Made by a program: the position numbers and the translations under genes. A stretch of 64,000 nt of DNA, taken from NCBI RefSeq assembly GCF_000204055.1, contig NW_006768812.1:62001-126000 (forward strand), read 5' to 3'. The notes under the pieces were generated by a model that saw only the letters and a list, made by a program, of their open reading frames with translations, was not told the origin of the DNA and ran no database searches. Positions 9,778 through 20,934 of the stretch are shown here, piece by piece (the stretch's first letter is position 1; the number at the start of each line of letters is the position of its first letter). The stretch comes from Melampsora larici-populina 98AG31 (taxonomy: Eukaryota > Basidiomycota > Pucciniomycetes > Pucciniales > Melampsoraceae).

Positions 9778-10797
9778 ATGAAAACAAGGTGCTTAGAACC
9801 TGTTGAGCGTGCTCGTATCATTGGAATGCACGAGGCTGGTCTTTCAGGTACCAAGATATCCAAAAAGCTTCACCATCCTAGACCAACCGTTTATACAGTA
9901 ATTTCAAAGTTCAAGAGAACAAATACTTTATCATCATCAAAAGCCTCCGGAAGACCCAAAAAACTCACAGATCGAGATTGAAGGAGCCTTGTGAGGCAAG
10001 CGAAGAAGGACAGAAGAGCTCCACTGGCCAACATCGCTTTGAATTTGCCTACTCAAGTCGGTTGCACTACGGTGCTCTCAGAGCTCCACAAACTTGGTTT
10101 TCATTCATGTGTAGCTGTAGCAAAACCTTACCTGACACCTTCTCATATTACTAAGCGACTCGAATTTGCAAAAAAACACAAGAACTGGACTGTAGATGAT
10201 TGGAAGAAAGTGATATGGACGGATGAATCTAGTTTTGAAATTGGGAAGAATTCTCGTCAGGTTCAGGTGTGGCGTAAGGCTAATGAAAAATACAATGACA
10301 ATTGTTTAACCCCAACTTTCAAAAGCGGATGCAGTTCAACAATGATCTGGGGTGCCTTCACTGCAAATTCTCGGCTTGATATGATCTTCATGGAACCCGG
10401 AAAGCAAACAGGATATGACTTTGTTAAACAAGTATATGAGGGTAGTTTAGGTCCCTTTCTCAACTCTCCCACCACTCCCTCGGGTTTAATCTTGATGGAG
10501 GATGGGGCACCTGTTCACCGATGTAAAGTTGCTCAGTCTTGGAGAGATATGCATCCCATCTCGAAGTTAGAATGGCCAGCCAACAGCCCTGATCTCAACC
10601 CAATTGAAAATATCTGGCGAGACATGAAAATGGCCGTCTCAACAAAACATCAGCCTCGGATGGTGTCTGAAATGAAGACTGTATTAAATCTTGAATGGAA
10701 CTTGATTCCAGATAGCAAGCTGGAATCTCTCGTGGAATCCATGCCAGCCCGGATGCAAGCTGTGATTGAAGCAAAGGGAGGGCATACAAAATGGTGA
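9778..10797 (+). pseudogene. Tc1-like DD34E transposase, one nonsense codon
   Basis: The frame has an N-terminal helix-turn-helix pair (RARIIGMHEAGLSGTKISKK and a GRPKKLTDRD linker with the GRPR-like hook) and the DDE catalytic core. The first Asp is in IWTDESSFE, the second in LMEDGAPVH and the Glu in SPDLNPIENIW. The spacing from the second Asp to the Glu is 34 residues, the Tc1 DD34E signature. TGA at 9979-9981 interrupts the frame between GRPKKLTDRD and RSLVRQAKK. No frameshift is seen, and both parts share one frame. The preceding base is T, so a CGA arginine codon is the likely ancestor. I chose the Met at 9778; an in-frame ATG at 9703 would add 25 residues. Confidence 0.92.
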
Positions 10798-10962
10798 ATA
10801 TAGTGTTTTAGGGCCTTCTTTGTTGAGTCATTGAACTCAGAATTTATTGTTAGTTAGAGAAGCATGTCAGCTTTCATAATATACAATTTTATAAGTCTTT
10901 GTGATCAGCCAGTTTTTATATATCTTTGAATTGCATCTTGTGCTCAGTGGTTAAATCGGGTC

Positions 10963-10989
10963 GTTATGTAAACTATCCAAACCCGACTG
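10963..10989 (-). repeat. Tc1 right terminal inverted repeat (27 bp)
   Basis: It ends CCAAACCCGACTG and pairs with 9662-9688. It is followed by the TA duplication. Confidence 0.95.
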
Positions 10990-10991
10990 TA

Positions 10992-13045
10992 CACCACAAA
11001 GACACTTTTGCGCAGAATGATGTCCAAGCCGTCCGAGACCCGATGCTCAACTCTGCGTCCCCAATCAGGGTGTCTTTTGGGCGTCCTTGAGTGCCGACGT
11101 CTTTGGCACACTCCCAGGATGTCATGATGGCTTTCAGATCTTGGATGCTTGAGAATCTCCCCAGCTCGCAGCCTGACCTGGACTCCCCTATTGAGGCTGT
11201 CTTTGGACTGAAGCCTGGATGTCTTCACAGGACCTGAGATCATGTCATCTGGTAGGTTCCTTCAGGTGTGCATCAGGTTGTCTGCAACCTTCAACTTGGC
11301 CAGGATGTCCGTAATGTCCGTGTGCTGACCACTCATGAAAGGAACCTAAAGGAACCTTCTAGAAAAAAGTGAAATTCAAAAGCAAAGGGAGAAATTGGAG
11401 GGCCAAATGGGAAACAACTTCACAAAACAAATCCACTTTGAAATCTTCATCACAAGGTTCAGACCTGCCTTTCACCTATCATCAATCCTCATCATCACTA
11501 CTTTTGAATCAAACTCAACTTTTCACCCTCCTTGTTTCAACACTAACACCCCTTCCCTAAACTGCCATTCTCAACACCCCAATCCCATCATCCATCTTCT
11601 TGAATCAATCTCTTCCTCAGACTAGACCATCATTAGACTATGTTCTTCAGAGGGCTTCGTCTCCAGATTCTTGATATCCACATCAATTGTCTTCATCTTG
11701 ACCGAGTCAACAGTACATAGCGGTGACTGTAACTACCTTGATGTGAGTCGTGTCAATTGCAAGCACAGTCTGTATCTTTATCTTTATTGGATGTGACCTT
11801 TCTTTTCTCAGTTATCCTCAAGCTCGTGAAAGAAGATCCAGAGACCGGCAAGAATTCCATGAGAAGTTGAGTCTGATCATGACCAAGCGAGAACCTTTCC
11901 CATTAACTGAGCTATGTAGGAAGAACAATTGTTTTGGTCTCTTCATCCTACAATCACATTGACTGTGTTTCATCTCTCGCATTGGCAATACATACAATCA
12001 TTTGAGTTTTGGATATCTACAAGTCTCATACCTCATATACACAAGGTTAGTAACGGATTCTACAAAGTATGTCGTTGTGAGTATGATTTGCAGCTGACCT
12101 CTCTTTTTGATTTGTAGACTGGCTTTCAAAAACATTAGGAGTTTGGTGTTGGATCAAATGAAATGAATAAAGAAGATTCAAGGGGTGAAACAGATTGGTA
12201 CGGCTGGCAGTGCTAAAGAGCAGACCAATGGACCAATATTTCATGAAAATTTTAGTCTGATCATCACCAAGCAAGAACCTTGCCCATTTGCTGACACTGC
12301 ACCGATGTAGTATTTTTTGGCTATGCAAAATCATTAGAATTAATGTCAAAAATGATTAAAAATGCTATGTTAATGCATAAAAATGCACCATTAATGCACC
12401 ATTGATGAAAAAAATGCAGCATCAATGCAGAAAAATGCAGTTATAATGCATATGCAGAATGAATGCAGAATTCCACCTTTTTCAATTTTGTTTGTCCTTC
12501 AGGTCAATCATTTTTCACTTGGGAAAAATACTACATTTTCCCAGTGTGAGTTAGTCTGAAAAATTGTGTAGTTTTGCTCATTTGAACAAATTCCCTTGCA
12601 TGAGTTTTTTTGTAGTCTTTGATCTTGTCATTTCTTTACAGATGAATCCAATATGACCGAGTCTTATATCTTTGTATCACTGCACTTTATTGAAATGTAT
12701 CAACCATGTCAAAAACATCCTCTGAGTGTTGGAAGGGTTTGCCATGGATGTTGCTAAATTACTTAAAAAACAAACTCCAAGGACAGCCGGTGGTCATCAA
12801 GGAAGACATCCTCATGACAAAAGCAGAGTCCCTCAACAGTTCAGTTAGAACCAGAGCTCTCAGCACAGCCCGTACAGGCGCCCTGCCAATACCCTATGTA
12901 GAATAAATACAACCACTTTTGGAAGCCTGTGGGGCGTCACGAAATCCAGTTTGGGTCTGGGCTCCTTGGATCAGTCTTGTCAGGATGTCCGTCCCCCTGC
13001 GACAAAAACCGGTCGTCCCTGAGACATCCGTGTGTCCTTGTGGTG
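10992..13045. mobile_element. Non-coding element with CACCACAA inverted ends
   Basis: The left end CACCACAAAGACAC (10992) and the right end GTGTCCTTGTGGTG (to 13045) are inverted copies, with TA outside on both sides. The 2.05-kb interior has no long gene. It holds a diverged direct repeat of about 50 bp (11873-11923 and 12258-12310, CTGATCAT.ACCAAGC) and a cluster of ATGCA words. It may be a non-autonomous member of the group that includes 13782-14341. The Tc1 element sits at its left flanking TA, so the left duplication is shared. Confidence 0.5.
12360..12470. repeat. Cluster of ATGCA words
   Basis: Nine ATGCA words occur within about 100 bases of AT-rich DNA, irregularly spaced (AATGCACC, AATGCAGC, AATGCAGAA and similar). 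The spacing is not a strict tandem period. It may be decayed microsatellite DNA or a binding-site cluster in the element. Confidence 0.6.
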
Positions 13046-13781
13046 TACATAGCGTTGTTTCAAGTCAGCCTGAGCCCCAACCCAAAAAGCGCGGGTAATG
13101 GCCTGCCTGCCCCCCAAACCAATACTCAATAAGCCCCCCCGCGCCTGAACCCTACCCCGAACCGTTCAAAACCCTGCTCTCAGAGGCCCCCCAACCCCTA
13201 TCCCAAATGCCAAAACCCGCGGGGAGCCGCTGGTCCCCACGGATAAGAACGGGGGTTTTAGCACTATTTCCCCCCGCCCCCAAACCCTAAGGGGCCCCAA
13301 AAAGCCTGACCAAACCCGCACCCCAAGGGTTTGGGGCTCGGGAAACCCTTGGGGTGTTGATTCCGGGGCTCAGGCTGAGTTTCAAGTCTTTGCTCAAGCC
13401 TTGGGCGGTTGGTGAGGGACTTGGCTAAGTTTGGTTTCAAGTTCAAAAATTTTATGTATTCTTGCGCTACAACAACTTGCCCATTGTTGTAAAACATGAG
13501 TAATTCTTTGACAGTGGGACACCTTTTTAGGTGTCCCAAACTAATAATAAATTGATTTTATGTAGACTTTTTTTATGATAAACTTGCCCAAATTTTCAAA
13601 AATTACGCAAAAAATATTTCAAATTGAAACCCCCTATTAGTTGGGGCCGGCAGAGTAGATGTGGTGTATCTTTTGCAGATGCACTTGTACAACACCTCTG
13701 GTCGTGACTTGTTGAAACCCGATCATGTACAAGTGCTTCCAGAAAAGATACAGCACATTTACTCAGCAAGCACTTGTAGTA
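13046..13781. other. GC-rich low-complexity then AT-rich spacer, no gene
   Basis: 13070-13340 is unusually rich in C-runs and AACCC-like words on the plus strand. 13681-13735 contains an imperfect palindrome (GCACTTGTACAA against CATGTACAAGTGC). No protein-coding gene is recognised. Confidence 0.5.
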
Positions 13782-14341
13782 CACCACAAGCCGCTTTTGA
13801 ATAGAAATTTGGTCAGCGCAAGTGGTTGCCGGTGGGACCCCAGAATGTGCCTACTAAAGGTAGTCTAGTAGAAATATACGTTCTGAGCTCCCGCGGAGTT
13901 ACCCTTGATGGGATTATACCTAGCTCTGAGTAACAATGCACATTTTTGACTTTGGTTATTGCCAACCATGCAAGCATTTGTCAGGTACTTGTTCATGATG
14001 ACATTAAGGCTGAAACTTGAAGTGAAATGCTGAGGTATATGGAGCCATAAAGGACACACTGATGTCCTGGGGACAACCCAGTTTTTTTCAGGGGAAGGGA
14101 TATCCTGACAAAACTGATCCAAGGGGCCTGAGTCAGAATCAAAATTTGCAACATCCCACAGGCTTCCAACGGTGTTCCTATTTAACTGTAGGCCCAGCCA
14201 GGCATCGTGAGTGTGTGCCGTCTGTGCCGCGGACATCCGCGTGCACTGACATCCAGGGGACAGCCCAAACGGGGGTGCGGACCCAAGCATACAATCTTGG
14301 ATGATCCTGACGTCCTTCTGCTCAAAAGAGCCTTTGTGGTG
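13782..14341. mobile_element. 560-bp element with CACCACAA inverted ends
   Basis: The left end CACCACAAGCCGCTTTTG and the right end, reverse-complemented CACCACAAAGGCTCTTTTG, are inverted repeats of about 18 bp, with TA outside on both sides (13780-13781 and 14342-14343). A long minus-strand open frame inside matches no family I know. This looks like a MITE of the same group as 10992-13045. Confidence 0.55.
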
Positions 14342-15385
14342 TAGGTTGAAGAAAGAAATCATTTGTAAGAAACATTCATCTGTGTAATTCCAGAGTTGGA
14401 AATCAGTGGTGAAAAGTGGAGAAAGAAAACATTTTGAAGACATGGGGCACACCATGAGCTGCCAGTGACCAGTATTTGGGGGCTGTGATGAGTCTTTCTG
14501 AGACAGAACACTTTGAGTTTAACGTTAAATGGATTTGTGTCATTTTTTTCAAGGAAAAAAAGAGAGATGCATGGATGTGAAGACTCAAACAAAGGATACA
14601 AAGGGTCATATATGCCCTTTTTGTCCTCATAGTCTAAAAAGTTACTCTACAAGAATACTTTTGAATTTTTTACAAAAATCTTTGTGTGTGAACATTGACG
14701 TGCTACACAAAAGTTTACATGTTGAAAGAGTGTTTAAGATTTTTCATGTTTGGGTCTCTTGGTTCTCCTAAACAATGGGGGGCTGAGAATCCCAATCCAA
14801 GTATAGTATTCAACAGCATGTTGGAAAATCTCAAAGGAAAACTCTTTCCACACTGTTGAATGTCAGCAAGGGAGAACAAGGTTGCCCTGTTTGATGGTAT
14901 CCAAGAACAGGTTCTGACAGCTTGGTACTGAGTAGAAAACTCTTACACCACGAACCCCCTTTTCGTTCAAAAACGGGTCTGAGAGGGTTATAAAAATCAC
15001 GAGTGTAGCAGGAGAAATACCTGAAAAAGGTTGGCCCCGGATCCCGGTTTGTCACAGGTCAATTGCAGTTTGTGATGTGTTGATGAAATACAGATGATCA
15101 ACCACTTCATCACGGTTAATAAACTGCGACCATACCAACCCATCCAACAGCTGTGATGAGTCTCACCAGTTCATCCCTGGTTCATGTCCTGATGGATTGT
15201 ACCTGGTTGCTTGCCGGTTTTACCCCTGATCAGAGGAAGTGTGCATCTTACCCTCTGATCAAAGGACAATCAACCATCTTTCAATTTTACAAGTTCTTCG
15301 ATTGTCCATTTCATCGCTTTTTGTCAATCCCCTTCTTGCCAAAACGATCTCAGTCAAAAATGGTCCTTCCCGCCGACGTACCAGA
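14342..15385. other. Non-coding stretch before transposase gene
   Basis: No convincing gene is seen. The end (15140-15385) is open in the frame of the transposase's first exon and may contain its 5' leader or an earlier start. Terminal repeats of that transposon were not found here. Confidence 0.4.
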
Positions 15386-18300
15386 ATGTTAGCACATTTT
15401 CAAAGCTTGTTCAAAGACACCTCCAAGCTTATTCAGGTCCTCTTCCTCTCGCGTCCAGGCTTTGTCGAGGTGCTCACCGGTCCACTTGATTCGATTCTTT
15501 ATTCTTGTCTTGCTTGTCCTACAAGCAGGACAATGCAAATGGCGTCCATTCGAAGGCATTGTGAACTTCAAAATCACATCAACAACTTTGGAAGATGGAC
15601 AGCCGACCGTGCTCGCAAACATCGGAAACCTCGTGCTCGTAAACGACATAAAACTCTTTCACCACCTCCTCAACACAATGTGACACCAGAACCTGTGACA
15701 CCTGCTCCCATCATAGCCAGTCCCAACGAAGAATCAGACTTAGATGATTTTGAAGAGCGCCAAAAGATCCTTGTCGATCTGTGGAATAAAGATCACTCTG
15801 AGATCTTCAATTTACCATCAGACCTATCAAACAGCAGCGACGATCCACCCATTGAGGATGATTCTGAAACAAACGACGAGGAATTGCCCTCAGATATGTC
15901 AGATGGCGATGGAGAAAGGTTCACACAGGAGGACAGCGAGTCCTGGGCTCCCTTTTCAAGCTTGGAGGTTTGCTTTGTTGTTCCTTTTTCTTTGTTCCTT
16001 TTTTGGTTTCATTAACATAATCCATCTTATTTGTGCTCGATCAGCAACTTGTTGGCTTGCTGATTCTTGGCTCTACACGAACAACCATGTCTCAACTTCA
16101 ATACGAACGAGTTCGATCCTTTGTTGGACTCTTAGGTGTGAAGCTTCCGGGATACAAGGCTCTTCAGAACTTGCGTCGGAAACTCAAGCAACGCTACAGC
16201 TACGATGTCTGTGAGGCTGTGAGCCCTCTGGACAAGCCTTGCTTTGGCCTGAAAGTCAAACAGATCTTGAGTCAAGTAAGCAAGTTTTGATTTCAAAGAT
16301 CATAGCATACATCACATTATCAACACATCTCACCTTCCTTATTCGAATAGGAACTCGCCAACCCTTATGTTTCGGAAAATCTCCAGTTTATGCCTGAGCT
16401 ACCGGACAAACGAAGTAAAGTCAATTGTTTGGCACAGTCTAAGAGGTGGCGAGAGACGGATGGCGACTTACGGGTTCAGATGGTTGAATCAAACAACATT
16501 CACTTTTACCTGTTTGAACCGGTCCAGCTACAATCCCAAAAGATTGTTGTACCACTGTTTTTTTATCAAGCTGGCACAGAGATCTTCGCAAAGTGTACCC
16601 CTGCAAGTCACACTTATCAACGGGTTCCAAATCAACCCAGAATTCGCGTGGAGTACGAGTCTGCTTCTTCCTTCAACTCCTTGAGTTTGACTTCTATCAA
16701 TGTCAAGGAGTTTGGTAGACCTTTCCAAACGATCAAGATACGTGCGGACGTCTTGCTTAAGGATCACTGTGGGAATATCATGTATGGTAAGTGTTCAATC
16801 AAGCACATGTTCATTATACTTTTATTCCAGCTGAGCAGCATCTGATTTTTTCCAGAGCATCTTGGCAGCGGACGGTTCAACAAGAGTCCTCTTACAAATC
16901 CATGGCGTACAAAGGCTAAAGGTAGGCTCATTCGAAATGTACCGCTGGTTCTGTATTGCGACGACCTCTCTGGGAATATCTCAAAGCGTTGGAACAAGCA
17001 CATCGCTTTTTATTTCACTCTAGCTGGATTACCTCCAAAGTTTGCAAATCAAGAATACAACTGTCACTTCTTAACGACTTCGAACAGAGCAGGTGCTTTG
17101 GAGCTTGCTGAGCCTTTGGTCGATCAACTCAAGTGATTTTTTAATTTCCGCTTCCTTGAACAAAAATCTGACTGTGCTTTATGTTTGATATTGTCAGTGA
17201 ATTGAGTACAGATGGCTTCATGGCCTACAATCATCGGACAAACTCAGAAGTTCTAGTCATGACCTCAGTGCTATGCCATCTAGGTGACTCTCCAATGCAC
17301 GCCGAGGTCAGCAATACAATGAACCCCACAGTGTCACTCACTCCATGTCGGATTTGTCATCTGAAAGTCGATAGCATGTTGGAAAAAAGATCAAAACAAT
17401 ATATTAACAATTTTATTGGAGTTGATGAAAATGAAAACAAAGTAAGAATCTTAATTTGTAGACGTTGAGAAGAGATATTTGGAAGATATAACTTGATCAT
17501 TCCATCTTTTTCAGATGTCTCTACCTCCGCGAATCTGGTCAGAAACCAAACGTCTTACCAAAGAGCTCTGGGAATTGGCGCAACTCCCAGGAACAATTGG
17601 GTCATTTGACACTCGATCGGCCGAAGTAGGTGTGAAAGACACTCTCAGCACGCCATTTGTCAAGAAGGTCCAAGATTTCCATCGAAATCCGTTACTTTCA
17701 AAAGACGATGTTGCCCAGCTGTGCCGTGAGATCAATGATCAGTTTGGACAACGCCTTTACAATCCTTTTCTGCGGTTAAAAGGTGAGTGAAGGCGATCAT
17801 CTTTGATTTTCTACTCAACTTCACTTTTTTAAAAATGGCACTGACTTTGTTGTGTTGGTATGGAGCAGGTTTCGACGGCCATCAAGACACTCCTGTCGAA
17901 GTTCTTCATGTTATGCTATTGGGAATAGCAAAATATCTCCTCAGACACCGAATGCAAAGCTCGTCGGCAATTGAAAAAGAAGGAATATGGGGTCGGTGGA
18001 GATCATTCAAGATGACAGGCTTGAAGATTCCAGAGATTCAACCTAAAACAATGATCAATCACTTTCTCAGCTTAACTGGAAAGGATTTTCGTACGGTTCT
18101 TCAATCAGCACCATTCATTTTCTTTGAATGTGCCATACCGGATCAGGAACGGGCCGCTTGGAAGGCTCTGTCTTACCTTTCTCCTTACCTATTTCAGACC
18201 GAAATCACTGACATGGACCAGTACATAATTCAAGTTAGCCTTCACGTGCAAAGATTCCTTTGAGCAATTGTACGACTTTCAGCCCAATGGTTCAATAAAC

Positions 18301-19594
18301 CAAAATTTCATATGCTCACCCACCTCTGCAACGCAATTGAAAGATTTGGACCGGCATGTCTCTTTGCCACCAAAAGCTTTGAAAGTTACAATGGCAACAC
18401 GCGAAACTCTTTGATTCATTCAAATCACTTGAGCCCCGGTAAAGATATTGCGAATTCAATGAATAACCACCGGCTTATAAGATCTATTTCAGCTTCTTCG
18501 CTCAACTATGATGCCAAGCAGAAGACATACATACGAGCAAGCTCAAATGTATCCGATATATTCAAAAACAATCGCTTGTTCCAGAAGGCATTGGGCTACA
18601 ATTCCCAATGGAATAAACCAGGCGAGGCACGGAGAGGAAGTGAGTCAAATTGGTTTATCATTTCTCAAAACCCTCTGACATTTTTTGTTTCTATGTTAGA
18701 AATCTGTAATACACAGCCACCCAGACCCGAAAGCCACATTCCAAAATCAATTAGGGACGCTTACACTTCCAAGTCGTGGAAGTCACTAGAAAGTTTCACT
18801 TTCCAAGATGAACAAACTGTGAAGGATGGCAACTTTTTATCGGTATGTTGTACTGTACTGAACTTTGTATCATCAATTACTGATTGATTGTTATTTTTTC
18901 CAGGTAACTCTTCGCACCGAAAAATTCATAGGCAGGATCAGAAAAGTGTGGGGTTTGAGTGGTTCAGGTCCTCAACAGTGCAGATTTGAATTATCCAAGT
19001 GTAAATTAGCCAACGCGAGTGTGTTCTATGGCATGCGCGAAATCGAAGAAACCACTCAGTGTGTGTGGGTCAGCCCTGCAGTGAGTCACCTTCTTTTTCC
19101 ATCGCATTAGGCAGCGTGGTTTTTTTACTGACATTGTTTTCTCAAAGGACATTGAGGGTGTCCTTAACATCCAACACAACTGCCACAAAAGTGGATGTAC
19201 AGTCGAAAAAACACATCAAGTATTGATTGAGAGACATATCTCAAACAGCCGAGAACCTATGGTGGTTCATAAAGACACAAGGTTCTTTGTACTCAACTCT
19301 GCTTCATTTTATTTGGCAGAGTTGCATCGTGAATGGGCTCATCTCACTTTCCTGCCAGTCCGTCCGGCTGATTGGAAACTAGCAGTTGCGGAAGGAATTC
19401 AGCACTGGGAAGCGTCTTTGAAAGAAAAACAAGCCAAGAAGGATAAACAGTCTCAGAACCTTAAGAAGCGATTCTTGGCACAACAAAAAGAACGTCCATC
19501 AAGCAAAAAGAGAAAAGGCAAAGGCCGTGCAGCAGATCAAACTCTTTCAACACAAGATCGATTGCTGGATGAGGGGTCATCGGACTCTGAATAA
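15386..19594 (+). pseudogene. CMC/EnSpm-like transposase gene, ten exons, one stop
   Basis: Exons: 15386-15967, 16045-16275, 16351-16786, 16856-17132, 17198-17441, 17515-17782, 17869-18639, 18700-18842, 18904-19080 and 19148-19594. All introns are GT..AG and all phases join. Landmarks in order: a C2H2-like finger (CLACPTSRTMQMASIRRHC); an acidic linker; LVLYCDDLSGNISKRWNKH; AGLPPKFANQEYNCHFLTTS; STDGFMAYNH; CRICHLKVD; FDGHQDTPVEVLHVMLLGIA; FGPACLFATKSFESYNGNTR; and VLNIQHNCHKSGC followed by a Lys-rich tail. These blocks belong to a large basidiomycete transposase-like family that I place with CMC/EnSpm elements; the superfamily name is tentative. TGA at 18261-18263 is the only lesion and comes from a probable TCGA context. 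The start is uncertain: an in-frame ATG at 15239 exists, and the finger needs sequence upstream of 15532. Confidence 0.75.
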
Positions 19595-19789
19595 ATCAAT
19601 GTATCAACGAATAATAGCAATTTATTATTCATCCACACGTTTCTTTCTCCAATGATCAATTCTCTGTTTAAATTTCATTTCTGCCTCTGTGAAACATTGT
19701 ACATTTAAATTTGAATTCATACTTTGATGTTTAAGTTAGAGATTATATACAAGATGATTGAGAGGTTAAAATTACTCAATCGGAGATGC

Positions 19790-19915
19790 GGAGCTTCCCA
19801 TTCCTAAATGAAGCTTTGCATTTCGCGAAATGCGGAGCTTTCCAATACTTACAAATGAAGCTTTGCATTTTGCAAAATGCGAAGCTTTCCAATACTTACA
19901 AATGAAGCTTTGCAT
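19790..19915. repeat. 47-bp tandem repeat with internal palindrome
   Basis: About two and a half copies of a 47-bp unit. Each contains GAAGCTTTGCATTTTGCAAA followed by the inverse (ATGCGAAGCTTT), so a single unit can fold into a hairpin of about 13 bp arms. It lies just downstream of the transposase gene and upstream of the next gene, a position suited to subterminal transposase-binding sites. Confidence 0.75.
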
Positions 19916-20138
19916 CAACTTCCTTTGCCTTTGCTGCTTTGAATCATTCTGAGTATCGACTCTCAAGACCAAGAAATCTGAGTTCAAAGTTGATAATCTG
20001 TCACAGGCCTCAGACAACCTGTCACAAAACTTTCACAGGTCCGATTGAAGACTGAAACATTTACCACTTGGAACTCCACATCTCAACCGTCTTCTTCACT
20101 CTTCATCGATCTTCCAACCCTTTACGCCCAACCCAACA

Positions 20139-20934
20139 ATGTCACAACAAGCACGTTTTCAGCCTTATTCAAGGCCTTCAACTCAATCACAAATCTCAAT
20201 CAAAGGTGCAGCTGCCCAGCGACGCAGTTTACGCGAACGTTCTGCCCCAGCTCCAAAATTGAAAACTCCTGCTCTTCCAGCTCAAGCTTCGAAGTCAAAA
20301 GCATACCTTCCGGCTCTTCCAGCTCAAGCTTCGAAGTCAAAATCAAAAACTCCTGCTCTTCCAGCTCAAGCTTCAAAGTCGAAAGCAAAAACTCCTGCTC
20401 TTCCAGCTCAAGCTTCGAAGTCAAAAGCATACCTTCCGGCTCTTCCAGCTCAAGCTTCGAAGTCAAAATCAAAAACTCCTGCTCTTCCAGCTCAAGCTTC
20501 AAAGTCGAAAGCAAAAACTCCTGCTCTTCCAGCTCAAGCTTCGAAGTCAAAAGCATACCTTCTGGCTCTTCCAACTCCAAAACCAAAATCCACCAAATCA
20601 ATTCTTCCGACTCGCATAGATAGTTCTTTACCTTCCAGCAAGACTGAACTATTCAGACAAGATGACTTGAATTTGTTCAATCACTCTGACCACAATTTTG
20701 GTACGTTTCACATTATCTGATTGCTTCATTTTCTTCTTTTTTGTTTCATATACTCAGCCAGTTGTTTCAACAATGACCTATCAAAGAAGAACAAGGTAAT
20801 AACAACAGTGGTGGAATTGTTGAAGGTGAGTCATTCCATCCGTCTTATGTTACCTTCACCATCCTGATCCCAATTTTTGAAAATAGACGAAGGTAATAAC
20901 GGTGGCGGGGATTCTGAAAGTCCAATTATCTAGG
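20139..20934 (+). CDS. Unrecognised repeat protein beside CMC-like transposase
   Basis: Exons 20139-20700, 20787-20825 and 20888-20934 join to 215 residues. The donors are GTACGT and GTGAGT; the acceptors end TATCAAAG and AAAATAG. Residues about 46-143 are seven 14-residue repeats of the form PALPAQASKSKxxx, basic and proline/alanine-rich. The C-terminus turns acidic and Gly/Asn-rich (EEQGNNNSGG, DEGNNGGGDSESP). No known domain or signal peptide is seen. It lies 0.55 kb downstream of the transposase gene on the same strand, so it may be a second protein of that element. The basic repeats would suit DNA binding, but that is inference. The splice model is supported by the matching acidic frame after both introns. 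Confidence 0.5.
20272..20565 (+). repeat. 42-bp coding tandem repeat, seven units, three-unit order
   Basis: Seven head-to-tail 42-bp units begin CTCTTCCAGCTCAAGCTTC. Three variants alternate in a fixed A-B-C-A-B-C-A order, giving a higher-order period of 126 bp. Because 42 is a multiple of three, several frames on both strands stay open through it. Confidence 0.95.

Larger units (their letters stand above)
9662..10989 (+). mobile_element. Complete Tc1/mariner element
   Basis: The 1328-bp element is bounded by 27-bp terminal inverted repeats: CAGTCGGGTTCGGATAGTTT at the left, with a right end that differs at one base. It is flanked on both sides by TA (9660-9661 and 10990-10991), the expected target duplication. 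It carries a single DD34E transposase with one nonsense codon. The near-perfect ends point to a young insertion. It sits exactly at the TA next to the CACCACAA end of another element (10992-13045). Confidence 0.95.

Noticed and set aside
13865..14455. 196-residue minus-strand open frame
   Set aside because: It spans the end of the 560-bp inverted-end element and its flank, and has no domain-like pattern; it is probably fortuitous.
20200..20601. Minus-strand frame with LELEEQEF repeats
   Set aside because: It is an antisense by-product of the 42-bp coding repeat, whose period is a multiple of three.
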